A stretch of 64,000 nt of DNA from Echinicola strongylocentroti (GCF_003260975.1 NZ_CP030041.1:2093001-2157000); one strand, 5' to 3'. Positions 43,808 through 53,442 are shown, counted from the first letter of the stretch. Notes: a model not told the origin generated them from the letters alone. Numbers and translations are program-made.

Positions 43808-44770
43808 CTAACGTGCCGCCGCCCTTCTCAGTCGGTCATTAACGGCTTTCCCAAGTCCTTTTTCGGGCATTTCGCCTGACAAGATCACACTTACATCCTG
43901 TTTATCCAAATACCGCATAGCTGCAAACAAATTCTGTGCTGCTTCTCTAAAATCCCCTGTCTTGCTGAGAATCCGCTGGTGTTCAGGAGCTACATCATCA
44001 TATGCTATATCAAAACTCAAAACACCAATTTTCTCTCCTTTGGAAAGGTAGTGAGGCACCAACTGGCTCAAATCACCTACCACAAAAGGAATCCTAGGGG
44101 CATAGTGGCTCTTCAGCATTCCGGGGGACTTGGGATTACTACTGGACTGGGGCAAGATCAATACATTCCCCACCGCTTTTTTTATTTCAGATACCTCGAC
44201 TCCTCCAAGGCGATATATAGTGATCTGTCCCTCCTCTACGCCGACAATAGTACTTTCAAGACCTATCTGGCAGCTCCCGCCATCTAGGACATAGCTGATT
44301 TTGCCATCAAGCTGATCCACCACATGGCTGGCACAAGTAGGACTAATATAGCCAAAAGGATTGGCACTTGGTGCTGCCAAGGGAAAATCCAATGACAATA
44401 ACAATTCTCGCGTCAAGGGATGACTGGGAACCCTCACTGCCACTTGATCCAATCCACTGGTTACTAAATCAGGCACAATGGACTTTTTGGGCAACAACAA
44501 GGTCAACGGCCCCGGCCAAAACTGCTCTGCCAAAACGGCCAATTCCGGCAATATTTCTGTCGTATATGCACTGATCTGTTCAACACTGCCCGTATGAACA
44601 ATTAACGGATCAAAACTTGGGCGATTTTTGGTTTCGAAGATTTTGCCTACAGCACTTGGGTCCAACGCATTCCCTGCCAACCCATACACTGTTTCTGTAG
44701 GGATACCTACCAGCTCTCCCTTTTCCAGAAGCTGTTTGGCTTTGTTGATGTCCTTTCCGATTTCAGTCAT
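43808..44770 (-). CDS. L-threonylcarbamoyladenylate synthase (TsaC/Sua5 family)
   Basis: Makes threonylcarbamoyl-AMP from threonine, bicarbonate and ATP, the first step of t6A37 formation in ANN-decoding tRNAs. The N-terminal YrdC-like domain has VGIPTETVYGLAGNALDP near 21-38, TKNRPSFDPLIVH near 47-59 and PSANPFGYISPTCASHV near 137-153. The C-terminal extension (about 215-320) with PGMLKSHYAPRIP is the Sua5 domain, so it is the longer Sua5 type at 320 residues. Its start codon overlaps the stop codon of the upstream TPR lipoprotein gene by one base. Confidence 0.95.
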   Translation of the reverse strand: MTEIGKDINKAKQLLEKGELVGIPTETVYGLAGNALDPSAVGKIFETKNRPSFDPLIVHTGSVEQISAYTTEILPELAVLAEQFWPGPLTLLLPKKSIVPDLVTSGLDQVAVRVPSHPLTRELLLSLDFPLAAPSANPFGYISPTCASHVVDQLDGKISYVLDGGSCQIGLESTIVGVEEGQITIYRLGGVEVSEIKKAVGNVLILPQSSSNPKSPGMLKSHYAPRIPFVVGDLSQLVPHYLSKGEKIGVLSFDIAYDDVAPEHQRILSKTGDFREAAQNLFAAMRYLDKQDVSVILSGEMPEKGLGKAVNDRLRRAAAR

Positions 44771-45513
44771 TAAGATTCCGATTCTGTCTCACAAAACTCG
44801 TCAATCCACTCTTTAGCATCTGTATATCCTAAACCTAAAGCAGTCTTAAGGTGCATACAGCCTTCCTCTGTCTTACTTAGGGCACTCATTTCGGTCACTC
44901 CCAAAAGGTAAAAAGCCGCGCCATTTTGATCATCCAGTGCTACTGCTCGCTGCAGCGCATTGATGGCTTCCAGCGGATTGTTATTGCCCAATAGCGCTTT
45001 TGCACGATTAAAGTGCACCAACGCCTGATTGGGGTCTACCTGAAGCGCATTATCAAAGTCCAAAATAGCGTCTTCATATTCCTCCATCCCTAGCAGCGCC
45101 AAGCCACGGTTATAATAAATATCCGTCTGATTGGGATCAAGTGCACTTGCCATGTTATAATTGATCACCGCCTCTTTGAAAACCTTCTTTTCTAAATAGG
45201 CATTTCCGAGGTTTAGGTAGGGTTTATATGAAGTAGAATCCTTTTCCATCGCTAGTTGGAAATTAACGATGGCCTCATCCCATTTTCCTTGTTCAAAAAA
45301 TGCTACTCCTTTGGCATTATGGGCTTCTGTGTTGGCTGGATTTTTTTCGATTACCCGATCAAAATAGGTAATCGCTTCTTTAAATTTCTCTAATCGCATT
45401 TCCTTAATTCCGGCATCGTATAGCTCCTGCTCTGAGGGAGAACATCCCCATAGCAAACCAACCATCAAAGGAAGAATAAATAGCTTTTTCACTTTTGGTA
45501 ATTTTTCATACAA
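44770..45513 (-). CDS. TPR-repeat lipoprotein
   Basis: The 247-residue protein has lipobox LWGC (Cys24) after a hydrophobic core, then five to six tetratricopeptide repeats (34-residue period, for example FKEAITYFDRVIEKNPANTEA, WDEAIVNFQLAMEKDSTSYKP and YEDAILDFDNALQVDPNQA). TPR lipoproteins scaffold protein complexes in the envelope; the partner is unknown. It is translationally coupled to the downstream tsaC/sua5-type gene, a link that probably reflects expression rather than pathway. ATG codons a few residues inside are possible alternative starts. Confidence 0.88.
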   Translation of the reverse strand: MYEKLPKVKKLFILPLMVGLLWGCSPSEQELYDAGIKEMRLEKFKEAITYFDRVIEKNPANTEAHNAKGVAFFEQGKWDEAIVNFQLAMEKDSTSYKPYLNLGNAYLEKKVFKEAVINYNMASALDPNQTDIYYNRGLALLGMEEYEDAILDFDNALQVDPNQALVHFNRAKALLGNNNPLEAINALQRAVALDDQNGAAFYLLGVTEMSALSKTEEGCMHLKTALGLGYTDAKEWIDEFCETESES

Positions 45514-45676
45514 AGATACGAATTATAGGCAATTTGACAGCTTACTTGTTCGATCTTTAGCAAATATACAATCTTCCGGCAATAGCAGCAGTGGCTGGTC
45601 ATCGACTAATCGGCAAAAGGCCCTGACATCCTGCTTTATTATCCTATTGCTACCAGCTTGAATGGAGAGAAATGCC

Positions 45677-46228
45677 TCAGCAGACAATCTCTGATTTGCT
45701 GGTTTTTTCAAGCATCCGCAAAATAGAATCATTGGCCTTGACCACATCTGGAACCGTCTCATAACTTACCCATGCCAGGTCCTTGCTTTCTTCACTGATC
45801 GTGAGCGGCTCATCCATAGCAGCCTCAATCAAAAACCTCACATCATAGTGATAATGCTGCTGGTCTTTACTATTAGCAGGAATGACATGCTTATCGATGT
45901 CAAAAATCCCTCTGTCCACCAGTTTTAGGGAAATCAACCCGCTTTCTTCCCGAGCCTCGTTCATGGCCACCTCTAGTAGGTTCTCATTGCCATCCGCATG
46001 TCCTCCCAGCTGCAACCAACGATTTAGCTTCTTGTGATGGGTGAGCAATGCATGTGTCCGTGTTTTGTTAACTATCCAAGCGGAAGCGGTAAAATGCCCC
46101 TCCTTCCGGTCTCTAAGAAAGGCCAACGGATCATCGGTCAACTGGATGAAGTCTCGAACAAACAATTTTTCTTCCTCAAATGGTGTCCGGTAGCTTTTCA
46201 ATGCTTTCTTAAGTTCTTCTCTATTCAT
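45677..46228 (-). CDS. Nudix hydrolase
   Basis: The 183-residue protein contains a Nudix box in GGHADGNENLLEVAMNEAREESGL (two parts, near 75-98). The G-x5-E-x7 part is kept, but the usual Arg of RE is Asn, while the EE and G-U positions are intact. Nudix enzymes hydrolyse nucleoside diphosphates linked to other moieties; the substrate cannot be told. It is the last gene of a unit that reads enoyl-CoA hydratase, recQ, unknown gene, Nudix; the gap to the preceding gene is 6 bases. Confidence 0.88.
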   Translation of the reverse strand: MNREELKKALKSYRTPFEEEKLFVRDFIQLTDDPLAFLRDRKEGHFTASAWIVNKTRTHALLTHHKKLNRWLQLGGHADGNENLLEVAMNEAREESGLISLKLVDRGIFDIDKHVIPANSKDQQHYHYDVRFLIEAAMDEPLTISEESKDLAWVSYETVPDVVKANDSILRMLEKTSKSEIVC

Positions 46229-46234
46229 AGGCGA

Positions 46235-46816
46235 TTACTGGGGATTAAATATGGCTTCTATAAAGGATTCAAATGAGCGGGCCTTGGTGTACAGCCTGTC
46301 CGAATAGACAGTTACCAAAATCTTGATCATTTGTGGCTTGTGATTGACCGACACTTTCTCTATAGCAACGTTTCCAAAAAGTTGGTCGGTCCGATCTGCC
46401 GTGAAGGTTGCTTTGGGCTTTAGGTATTGTTTTTCGGTGGTGTTTACTCCGGAGGCTTTTTCTTGAATAGTCCGGTCCAAACTCACCCTTTCATACCCTA
46501 AATCTACAATTCGCTGGCCAAAACCAAAGAAAAGTTGTGAAAAAGTTTCCGAATTGAGTGGTAGATCATAAAAGACAGCGATACCATTTGCATATGGTGA
46601 CCTGAACACCTGCATTTCAGGGTTGGTTTCCTGGCCTTTTTTTTGAAGATGATAGTTGCTATGTATCAATTCAAAAACCTCTTTGCCCTTGGGTGATGCC
46701 ATCCAAGACCGAATGGCTTCCTTCTCTCCTGCTTCTTGTACAAAGTTTTCTTTATGGGTCAAAGCCGTATTCTTATCAGAAAACAGCTTTTTCAAAATAT
46801 CATCTACAAATTTCAT
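46235..46816 (-). CDS. Conserved-looking protein of unknown function
   Basis: The 193-residue soluble protein has no signal peptide or transmembrane segment. It is helical at the N-terminus and beta-rich later (QVFRSPYANGIAVFYD, FGFGQRIVDLGYERVSLD, MIKILVTVYSD). I recognise no family. Its start codon overlaps the recQ stop codon (ATGA), and it is 6 bases ahead of the Nudix gene, so it is part of that operon. The normal codon use and tight packing support a real gene. Confidence 0.8.
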   Translation of the reverse strand: MKFVDDILKKLFSDKNTALTHKENFVQEAGEKEAIRSWMASPKGKEVFELIHSNYHLQKKGQETNPEMQVFRSPYANGIAVFYDLPLNSETFSQLFFGFGQRIVDLGYERVSLDRTIQEKASGVNTTEKQYLKPKATFTADRTDQLFGNVAIEKVSVNHKPQMIKILVTVYSDRLYTKARSFESFIEAIFNPQ

Positions 46817-48734
46817 TCAGTATTGATTTTTATCCTGCCATCACCCAGGCTTATGATTGCGCCCTCATCTTCCAAGGTCCTCAACAAGTCCACGACATAT
46901 GCATCTGTTTGAGATAACTTGGCTTTGGCCAAGAGCTCTTGATAGGTAAACGCATCTCCATCCGCCAAAGTTTGCATGAGTTTTTCGCGCACCTGTTCTT
47001 GATAGTCTGAGACATTTGCGGCCTTCTTATTTTCCAGACAATTGTCGCACACCCCACATTTCTCATCCGTCTCCTCTCCAAAATACGCCAATAACAGTGC
47101 AGTCCGACACTGTCGACTATCGGTAACATATGCCACGATGGCCTTGGCTTTCTCTACACTGGTCTCTCTTCTTTCAGCTATTCGCTTTGCGTTCAGCGGA
47201 AGTCGGCCAGCATCATATCGATGGGTAAGAAAAGTCACTTGGGGCTGGTCTTTTTTCTTATTATAAGCGGCAATATCGAGGTTGTCCATCCGCTCTAGTA
47301 ATTTGACCACTTCCCTTTCCGGGATATTGAGCACGGAAGCCAGTTTGTCCTCCCTGATTTTGAGGTACTCGGAAAAGAGCTCCCCCCATACATTCTTAGC
47401 AGCACCTTGATGACCGGGTCCAGTGCTGCATGGGCTATCTGGTATTCGTACAGCCTGCTTTGGCCTATCAGAAAATGAAAGGTACTGGGACTATAATAGC
47501 CTTCACTGAGCTCTACCAAACCTTCCTCTCGAAGGATCTTGAGTGCATTGTACGTCAGCAGCAAATCAAGGTTGTAAGTATTGGTAAAAGCAATGATGTC
47601 AAAGTCATAACTCACCATTAGGCTACTTCCTACCGCTATGCGGTAATAATTGGCCAAGCTTTGGTACACGCGCTTGATATGATCTATCGGCGGATAGGAC
47701 TGTTCTGCACGATCCATCAGCACCTCCAGGTCCTTGTCATGGTAAATCAGCACCGCAAAAGCCTTCCATTCGTCACGGCCCGCCCTTCCGGCTTCTTGAT
47801 AATAGTTCTCCAGATTTTCTGGCAAGTCCACATGGATCACCACACGTACATCTGGCTTATCGATCCCCATACCAAATGCATTGGTGGCCACGATTACGCG
47901 GACCTTATTGCTTTTCCAGTCTAGCTGACGTTGTTCCCGCACTTGTTTATCAAGTCCTGCATGGTAAAATGTCGCCGATATGCCCAATTGATAAAGTGCT
48001 TGGGCCAATTCTTTGGTAGCTTTTCTGCTCCGCACATAAATGATGGCCGATCCACCGACCTTCTGAAGGATCTCAATGGCTTTCTCCTGTTTGTTCTCCG
48101 CTTTCCGGACAGCATAGGATAAGTTTTTCCGGGCAAAGGACTTCACAAATACTGCAGGATCCTTTAACTCTAGCTTTTCCATGATATCTGCCTTGACAGG
48201 CAAGGTCGCTGATGCCGTAAGGGCAATAAAAGGCACCTTGGGATGATATTCCCGCAGAGCGGCGATTTCCAGATAAGGAGGCCTAAAGTCATATCCCCAC
48301 TGGGAAATACAGTGCGCCTCATCTATCGCCACCATATTTACCTTCATTCGCTTAAATCGCTCAATGAACAGGTCTGACTTCAGTCGCTCAGGAGAGACGT
48401 ACAGAAACTTATAATTTCCATAGATGCAATTGTCCAAGGTGGTGTCTATTTCCCGCTTCCGCATACCCGAGTAAATGGCCGTAGCCAGCACTCCCCGCTT
48501 CCGCAAATTATCCACCTGGTCTTTCATCAAGGCGATCAAAGGGCTCACCACGACACAGATACCCTCTTGCATCAGTGCGGGCACTTGAAAGCAAATGGAC
48601 TTCCCTCCCCCCGTAGGCAACAGCGCCAAGGTGTCCTTTCCAGACGCTACTGAAAGGACAATATCCAGCTGCATGGGCCTGAAATCATCATAGCCAAACA
48701 CCTTTTTCAACACCGAAAGCGCCTTTGTCTTCAA
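46813..48734 (-). pseudogene. recQ: RecQ family ATP-dependent DNA helicase, split by a frameshift
   Basis: 3'-5' DNA helicase of recombination and replication restart. Residues 1-465 contain Walker A LPTGGGKSICFQVP near 40-53, AIDEAHCISQWGYDFRP near 137-153 and RAGRDEW near 320. The frame then leaves at a run of six G (47387-47382, minus strand) and stops at 47295. The other frame resumes ELFSEYLKIREDKL and carries the zinc-binding Cys set (CRTALLLAYFGEE, then CGVCDNC) and a winged-helix end, stopping at 46813. Adding one G would restore a product of about 640 residues, the usual size. It may be a true mutation, slippage, or a sequencing error. The stop overlaps the next gene by 4 bases. Confidence 0.9.
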
Positions 48735-48735
48735 T

Positions 48736-49511
48736 TTACCAGTCGATTTTTTTCTTGTCTAAAAATGCCTTAATCCCCTTTTTGCAATCAGCCGTTTCCC
48801 GGGCTTTTGCATTCATCATGGCCGCATAGTCCAGAGCTTCTCCCAAGGGCATGTCCTGAACTGCGGCGATCATCTTTTTGGTCATGGCCATGGACTCCCC
48901 TGAATTCTGCTCTATGAGCCCTTGGGCCACTTGGTAAACGCGCTCTTCCAGCTCATCTGCTTCAAAAACATCATTGACAAGCCCCATCCCCGAGCAACAG
49001 GTGCTTCCACCAATTCCCCGGTAAGCAAGAGCTCCTTGGCCTTCCCTTCTCCCAGCTTGCGCAAAAGAAACACCAGCACCATCGCTGGCACAAATCCTAT
49101 CCTCACCTCTGTATACCCCATTTTGGCATAGGGCACGGCATAGGCAAAATCACACACCGAAAGCAGCCCACATCCACCCGCCAAGGCATGCCCCTGCACT
49201 TGGGCAATGACGACTTTTGGAAACGTATATATCCTGACAAATAATTTCTTTAGCCTTTCACTATCCTCTAGATTCTCTTCAAAAGTATTGTCCTGCATCT
49301 TTTCAATATCCTGCAGGTCAGCACCGGAGCAAAACACCTTGCCTTCTGCCTTGATAATGACAACCTTCACCTCATCGGTCGCCTCACACTTATCCAATGC
49401 CTGTTGAAGCCCACTGACCATGGCAGCATTCAGTGCATTCCGCTTTTCGGGCCTGGCCAAAATGACGTAGCCAACACGGCCTTTTTGCTCAAATTTTACT
49501 TGCTCTTCCAT
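48736..49511 (-). pseudogene. Enoyl-CoA hydratase/isomerase family protein, frameshifted
   Basis: Crotonase-fold enzyme. The first part (49511 down to about 48990) has RPEKRNALNAAMV near 19-31, the oxyanion-hole segment AEGKVFCSGADLQDI near 53-68 and GHALAGGCGLLSVCD near 107-121, and ends in LTGELVEAPVAR. The frame then shifts near 48987-48992 at a GGGGATGGGG sequence; the other frame continues MGLVNDVFEADELEERVYQVA to the stop at 48736. One inserted base restores ARE-MGLV and a protein of about 259 residues, the normal length. The intact enzyme would hydrate an enoyl-CoA; the substrate is unknown. It ends one base before recQ, which also carries a frameshift. Confidence 0.88.
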
Positions 49512-49576
49512 AATCCGGGGAGTTGGTTAAATGAAGATAGGGTGTCCAAGCTGTTCTTCCAAAAAAATCAATTCAC

Positions 49577-51535
49577 TCACTCAAAAATAAGTCTTACAGC
49601 CCCTTTCTTAGTATAGAATTCACTCGTTTCATTCATTTTGACCCACTTATCGCCATCGTAAAAAGCCGCTGATACCGTTGTATTTTCCATCAACCTGACC
49701 CCTCCATTCCGTGCCTTCATCACATGGCCATTGGGCAAAAAAACCAGAAATTCATTTTCTTGACCTGCAAAAGCCATTGGTAAAAATGCGGAGGGTTGGT
49801 GGGCCATTCTGTGGGGAACGACCTGATAATCGAGGTCCTTTTCGGAAACAAATTGCTGAAAGGAACCTGCAAAATCCCTGGAATGATAATCCATCGCTAC
49901 TCCCTCCCTGAGGCTATACACATAAAGCTGCTCTTGATGATCCCTGCCAAAGTACGACCACCAGCTCCCTGCAATAAGCCCAATAATGACCAAAACGGCC
50001 CCATAGGCAAATGCTTTTATTCTTCTTACCAAAACCAGGTAAAGGCAGGCCATCAGCCCCCAAAGCAAAAACACGGTAGTCACTTTTAGGGTAATTCCAT
50101 CAGTCTGGGCATAAGGAAGGGTGTCAAAAAGGAAAACACCGCTGTTCATAACTTTCAGTAATTGTTCTAAAAGCCAGCCCAACGGCCCCCATGTCCAGCC
50201 GGCCAATGAAAGCAACATAAACGGCAAACCGACTGCCATGACCAAAAAGGCATTTGGGATGACCCACAAATTGGAAAGTAAAAAATAATTGGGAAAGACG
50301 TGAAAATAATAAGCTGACAATGGAAAAGTCGCCAGCTGAGCAGCGATGCTGACGGATGTAATTTCCCACAGGTAATACAGCACCTTATTTCTGGGCAGCC
50401 AAATGGACACAATGGCCGGCTGCAAGATCAAAATACCAAACATAGCCGCATAGGAAAGCTGAAATCCTACTTCGAAGATAATGAACGGATTAAACAGCAT
50501 CAGCAATAATGCTGAAATGGCCAAGGTGTTGAATACTGAAGGGCTTCTGGACTGCATCTGGGCAAGTGAAAGCACCGTAAACATCGTCGCTGCCCGCATG
50601 ACAGATGGAGACATTCCTGTAAGCATGGAGTACATCCAAATGAGCAGCACCACCATAGTCAAGTACACCACACGCTTCATCCTAGAAAGCTGCGAAGGTT
50701 TAAAAAACAGCAGAAAAAAACCATAGATCATCCCTACATGCAAGCCCGAAACCGCCAGCACGTGCATGGCTCCTGCCGTGATATAGGCCTCACTGACCGC
50801 TTCGCCCAAATCGGCTTTTTGTCCTAACAGCAGGGCCTTCCCCACCTCCAGCGCATGACTATCCTCAAAAGTTCCCTCTAAGTGCCTACCAAGTTTTTTC
50901 CGTGCCAGTAGCACCGGCTCATACAGCGAAAGCTTGTCAACTTCCCCCAACCGTAAAACCTTGTCTCCTATAAAGTGTTGGTGATACACCTGCTTCCTGG
51001 CCATAAATCTCCGATAATCAAAGGCCTTGGGGTTTTTGGGAGGAGCGATACGCTGGGGCGTACCGGCCACCCAAACCATATCTCCCGGTTGCAACGCATC
51101 GTCTAGCCGATGATAAATCAACACTTTTCCACTGGCTTTTTGATAGCCAACGTCCGTCTGGACATACCTGACAGCCAATTCATTCGCATAGGTACTGGGC
51201 TTGGCCTCATCCAGCGAAAGCACCTCTCCCATATACCCCTGCACTTCTCCAAGATGCAAAAGATGGTCATCGTGTGTAGTGACATCCTTCCTGCTGGCAA
51301 AAGTATAGCCACCAATCACCAACAGCAGGTATGCCAAAACTGGAAAAACCGCCCGAAACCTGTAACGCTTATTTTTACCATTAACGATCGCAAACCCAAG
51401 ATAAATCAGTAAAACCACCACTATCACAGCCCAAAGGGACATAGAAGAAAGCATGCTCCCAATAACCGAATAGCCTACTATCCCAGCCATAAAAAACAGG
51501 ACATACCTCAAAAAAGGAAATTCATTAAATTGCAT
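49577..51535 (-). CDS. ComEC/Rec2-family DNA uptake channel
   Basis: The 652-residue polytopic membrane protein has an N-terminal soluble DUF4131-like domain (about 100-200, with QRIAPPKNPKAFDYRRFMARKQVYHQHF). The competence domain follows, with LLLGQKADLGEAVSEAYITAGAMHVLAVSGLHVGMIYGFF near 235-273 and MSPSVMRAATMF near 318. It would carry single-stranded DNA across the inner membrane during transformation. The C-terminal metallo-beta-lactamase domain of many ComECs is absent; a short beta-rich periplasmic tail follows instead, as in other Bacteroidota. Confidence 0.9.
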   Translation of the reverse strand: MQFNEFPFLRYVLFFMAGIVGYSVIGSMLSSMSLWAVIVVVLLIYLGFAIVNGKNKRYRFRAVFPVLAYLLLVIGGYTFASRKDVTTHDDHLLHLGEVQGYMGEVLSLDEAKPSTYANELAVRYVQTDVGYQKASGKVLIYHRLDDALQPGDMVWVAGTPQRIAPPKNPKAFDYRRFMARKQVYHQHFIGDKVLRLGEVDKLSLYEPVLLARKKLGRHLEGTFEDSHALEVGKALLLGQKADLGEAVSEAYITAGAMHVLAVSGLHVGMIYGFFLLFFKPSQLSRMKRVVYLTMVVLLIWMYSMLTGMSPSVMRAATMFTVLSLAQMQSRSPSVFNTLAISALLLMLFNPFIIFEVGFQLSYAAMFGILILQPAIVSIWLPRNKVLYYLWEITSVSIAAQLATFPLSAYYFHVFPNYFLLSNLWVIPNAFLVMAVGLPFMLLSLAGWTWGPLGWLLEQLLKVMNSGVFLFDTLPYAQTDGITLKVTTVFLLWGLMACLYLVLVRRIKAFAYGAVLVIIGLIAGSWWSYFGRDHQEQLYVYSLREGVAMDYHSRDFAGSFQQFVSEKDLDYQVVPHRMAHQPSAFLPMAFAGQENEFLVFLPNGHVMKARNGGVRLMENTTVSAAFYDGDKWVKMNETSEFYTKKGAVRLIFE

Positions 51536-51689
51536 AAATGCTGGCTTTTACGGAGCTGAATAACACTTAGAATTGGGCAGCAGAAAAGACTATTTATACT
51601 AACAGTATTCCGATTATCTTCTTGAACGCAAGCTAAAACCCGCACTTTCCTTGAACATAACAGGTTGTATAATAAGCAACTTAAATAGC

Positions 51690-52018
51690 CTATATCAATC
51701 CTTTGCCTTTCAATTTCCTTTGTAGATCCAGAAAGTGCTCTAGTTTTTTTTGTAACTCAAACTTTTCATCAATAGGACGAACTCTAGCTGGCTCGTTAAG
51801 CACAGAAGGATCTTTACGAATCCGCACCATCAATTCATCTCCAATAGTGAGCTTATCTCATAATGTGTCCTATTATCCCTAGAATAGCCCCCAAGACGAA
51901 CTTTGATTTCTTTTTCCGTGCCCTGAGTAACCTTATCCAAACCAAATGTTAAAACACCGCTTTCATTCGCCGCTACGATTTTTCTGTTATTGTTAATGAT
52001 TACCTCAAATGCTATCAT
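51690..52018 (-). pseudogene. Frameshifted paralogue of the 52021-52362 gene
   Basis: From ATG at 52018 the frame reads MIAFEVIINNNRKIVAANES and later VRLGGYSRDNRTHYE, parallel to MIAFEVEVNKRKK and MYLGGYDVQNDLHF in the neighbour. It stops early, after 62 codons at 51830. In the next frame the homology continues TIGDELMVRIRKDPS, then an LQKKLEHFLDLQRKL helix, and ends GKGLI at a stop at 51690, matching DGDEVSIKIHEG and the KNLI end of the neighbour. A single-base deletion near 51855-51860 explains this. The start lies 2 bases after the neighbour's stop codon. The family is unknown. Confidence 0.75.
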
Positions 52019-52020
52019 GA

Positions 52021-52362
52021 CTATATAAGATTTTTACTTTTCAGTTCCTTTTCAAGAACATAATAATATTTGATCTGACGCTTCAATTTTTCTTGATCGT
52101 CCTCCCCCGGCTTGACACTGATTGGGGAAGAAGCCTCGTACTTACCTTCATGAATCTTAATGCTCACCTCATCGCCATCCATTAGGTCTTCATCCAACCA
52201 TTTAAAATGAAGGTCATTTTGGACATCATACCCACCCAGATACATTTTAACTATACTATTTGTACTTTCAGGAAGCTTGATCAAGCTAAATGAAAGCACA
52301 CCAATATCGTTCAGCCCAATGACTTTTTTCCTTTTGTTTACTTCAACTTCAAATGCTATCAT
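52021..52362 (-). CDS. Small protein of unknown function, tandem paralogue
   Basis: I chose ATG at 52362 (MIAFEVEVNKRKK) because it aligns with the start of the paralogue downstream and follows a purine-rich stretch (AAGAAGAG); ATG at 52383 would add 7 residues. The 113-residue protein has an N-terminal beta domain (about 1-60), then a DGDEVSIKIHEG turn and a C-terminal helix rich in Lys/Glu. No family is recognised. Such small paralogue pairs beside toxin-like fragments are often immunity or accessory proteins, but that is inference only. The 193-base repeat copy A begins 32 bases upstream of the start. Confidence 0.7.
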   Translation of the reverse strand: MIAFEVEVNKRKKVIGLNDIGVLSFSLIKLPESTNSIVKMYLGGYDVQNDLHFKWLDEDLMDGDEVSIKIHEGKYEASSPISVKPGEDDQEKLKRQIKYYYVLEKELKSKNLI

Positions 52363-52393
52363 TACTCTTCTTTTTTTTACCAATTACATTTAT

Positions 52394-52586
52394 AAGCTGA
52401 GCTCAACTTAATTTTTGTATTAAAAACGTTGCGAACCTGTCTGCCCAGGCCATAGCCGTCAGGCTAACGTCTGTAAGTTGCTGAATACTTACATTCATAT
52501 TGGTGTCTGTGCTATCCGCAAATGGATTAGGGGGATTGCAAATCCCCGTAATCTCGGTTCGAGATTACAAATCCCGAACAGCTAAA
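52394..52586 (+). repeat. 193-bp direct repeat, copy A (MITE-related, right end missing)
   Basis: Gap-free match to 53443-53635 with about five mismatches by eye. It contains the hairpins GGGGATT-GCA-AATCCCC and GTAATCTC-GGTTC-GAGATTAC. It starts with AAGCTGAGCTCAACTT, a variant of the terminal repeat AACCTGAGCTCGACTT, but lacks the other end of the full element. Confidence 0.85.
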
Positions 52587-52620
52587 TTCTTGGAAAGTCA
52601 TTTGTTATAAATGCATTTTT

Positions 52621-53289
52621 TTACAATTTGCTTAAGGTCTCTATTTTTTTGTTAGCAATTTTTTTATACAAACTTGGAGGATCTGTAGCGACAAATTCTC
52701 TTAACCCTAAGATCTGTTCCTCTTTTGCTTTTCCTTTTACTTTTGTCAATACGTTTTCATATTTCATGCTTGTATTATGATTTATCCAATGTATCTCTCT
52801 AATCTTCGCCTTTCTATCAACCATCTTTGAATGATAACCCAATTTGTCCATTGCATAATCCAAAAGTTGATCGTATTTCGCAAGATCTAGCTCTAAAGGA
52901 GCAAGTTCATCAACATACCAGAATAATAAAGGTGAAACATATGACAAAGGATCAATTCTTTCATCAACATGATATTTCTCTACCAATTCTATGGCTTCTT
53001 CTTTTCTATCCAACTTTATCAAGATTTTGAAGGTATCCATCAAAATATTTTGTAACTGCAAAGAACTAAACTCTTCCTTTCGCAGTAAATTATAAAAGAT
53101 ATCCAACGCCTTAATCAAATGACCATTTTCGTCATGAATTATTGCCATCCATATGAAACTTGTAATTCGAATATCTTCATCATCAGGATATTTTGATTGT
53201 AAAGCCTTAAAACTTTCCAGATAGCTTAAATCATACCCATTAAGCACCACCTGTCCTATAAGGGCGTGTTTTTCTTTTCGTCTATTCAT
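52621..53289 (-). CDS. Unrecognised TPR-like helical protein, possible immunity protein
   Basis: The 222-residue soluble protein is mostly helical with TPR-like spacing (LIKALDIFYNLLRKEEF, RKEEAIELVEKYHVDE) and a basic C-terminus. I recognise no family. It starts 29 bases after the stop codon of a short Cys-rich coding remnant that resembles the end of a polymorphic toxin, the position where an immunity gene would stand. It is AT-rich and enclosed by the two 193-base repeats. The immunity role is inferred from context only. Confidence 0.7.
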   Translation of the reverse strand: MNRRKEKHALIGQVVLNGYDLSYLESFKALQSKYPDDEDIRITSFIWMAIIHDENGHLIKALDIFYNLLRKEEFSSLQLQNILMDTFKILIKLDRKEEAIELVEKYHVDERIDPLSYVSPLLFWYVDELAPLELDLAKYDQLLDYAMDKLGYHSKMVDRKAKIREIHWINHNTSMKYENVLTKVKGKAKEEQILGLREFVATDPPSLYKKIANKKIETLSKL

Positions 53290-53318
53290 GCTATTTAATT
53301 TTTTCTACTCTTTAAATT

Positions 53319-53442
53319 TTAAGAACACAACTCACTGTCCCACTCCCCACTGGACCTACATTTGTGCAAACAATCACCACATGGCTCCATCCATGAGTAG
53401 GTGATACAGTCATTAAATTTTGCCACACAATCATTTACTGTT
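53319..53442 (-). pseudogene. Cys-rich C-terminal coding remnant, toxin-like
   Basis: The minus-strand frame ending at TAA (53321-53319) reads NDCVAKFNDCITYSW, MEPCGDCLHKCRSS and GEWDSELCS. Six of its seven cysteines form a C-x6-C...C-x2-C-x3-C...C pattern with Trp residues, as in the last 40-50 residues of many RHS/polymorphic toxins of Bacteroidota. Upstream, the frame runs into the terminal repeat of the MITE-like element at 53443 and meets a stop. No start codon or further toxin sequence was found, so this is a truncated gene end. Confidence 0.5.
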
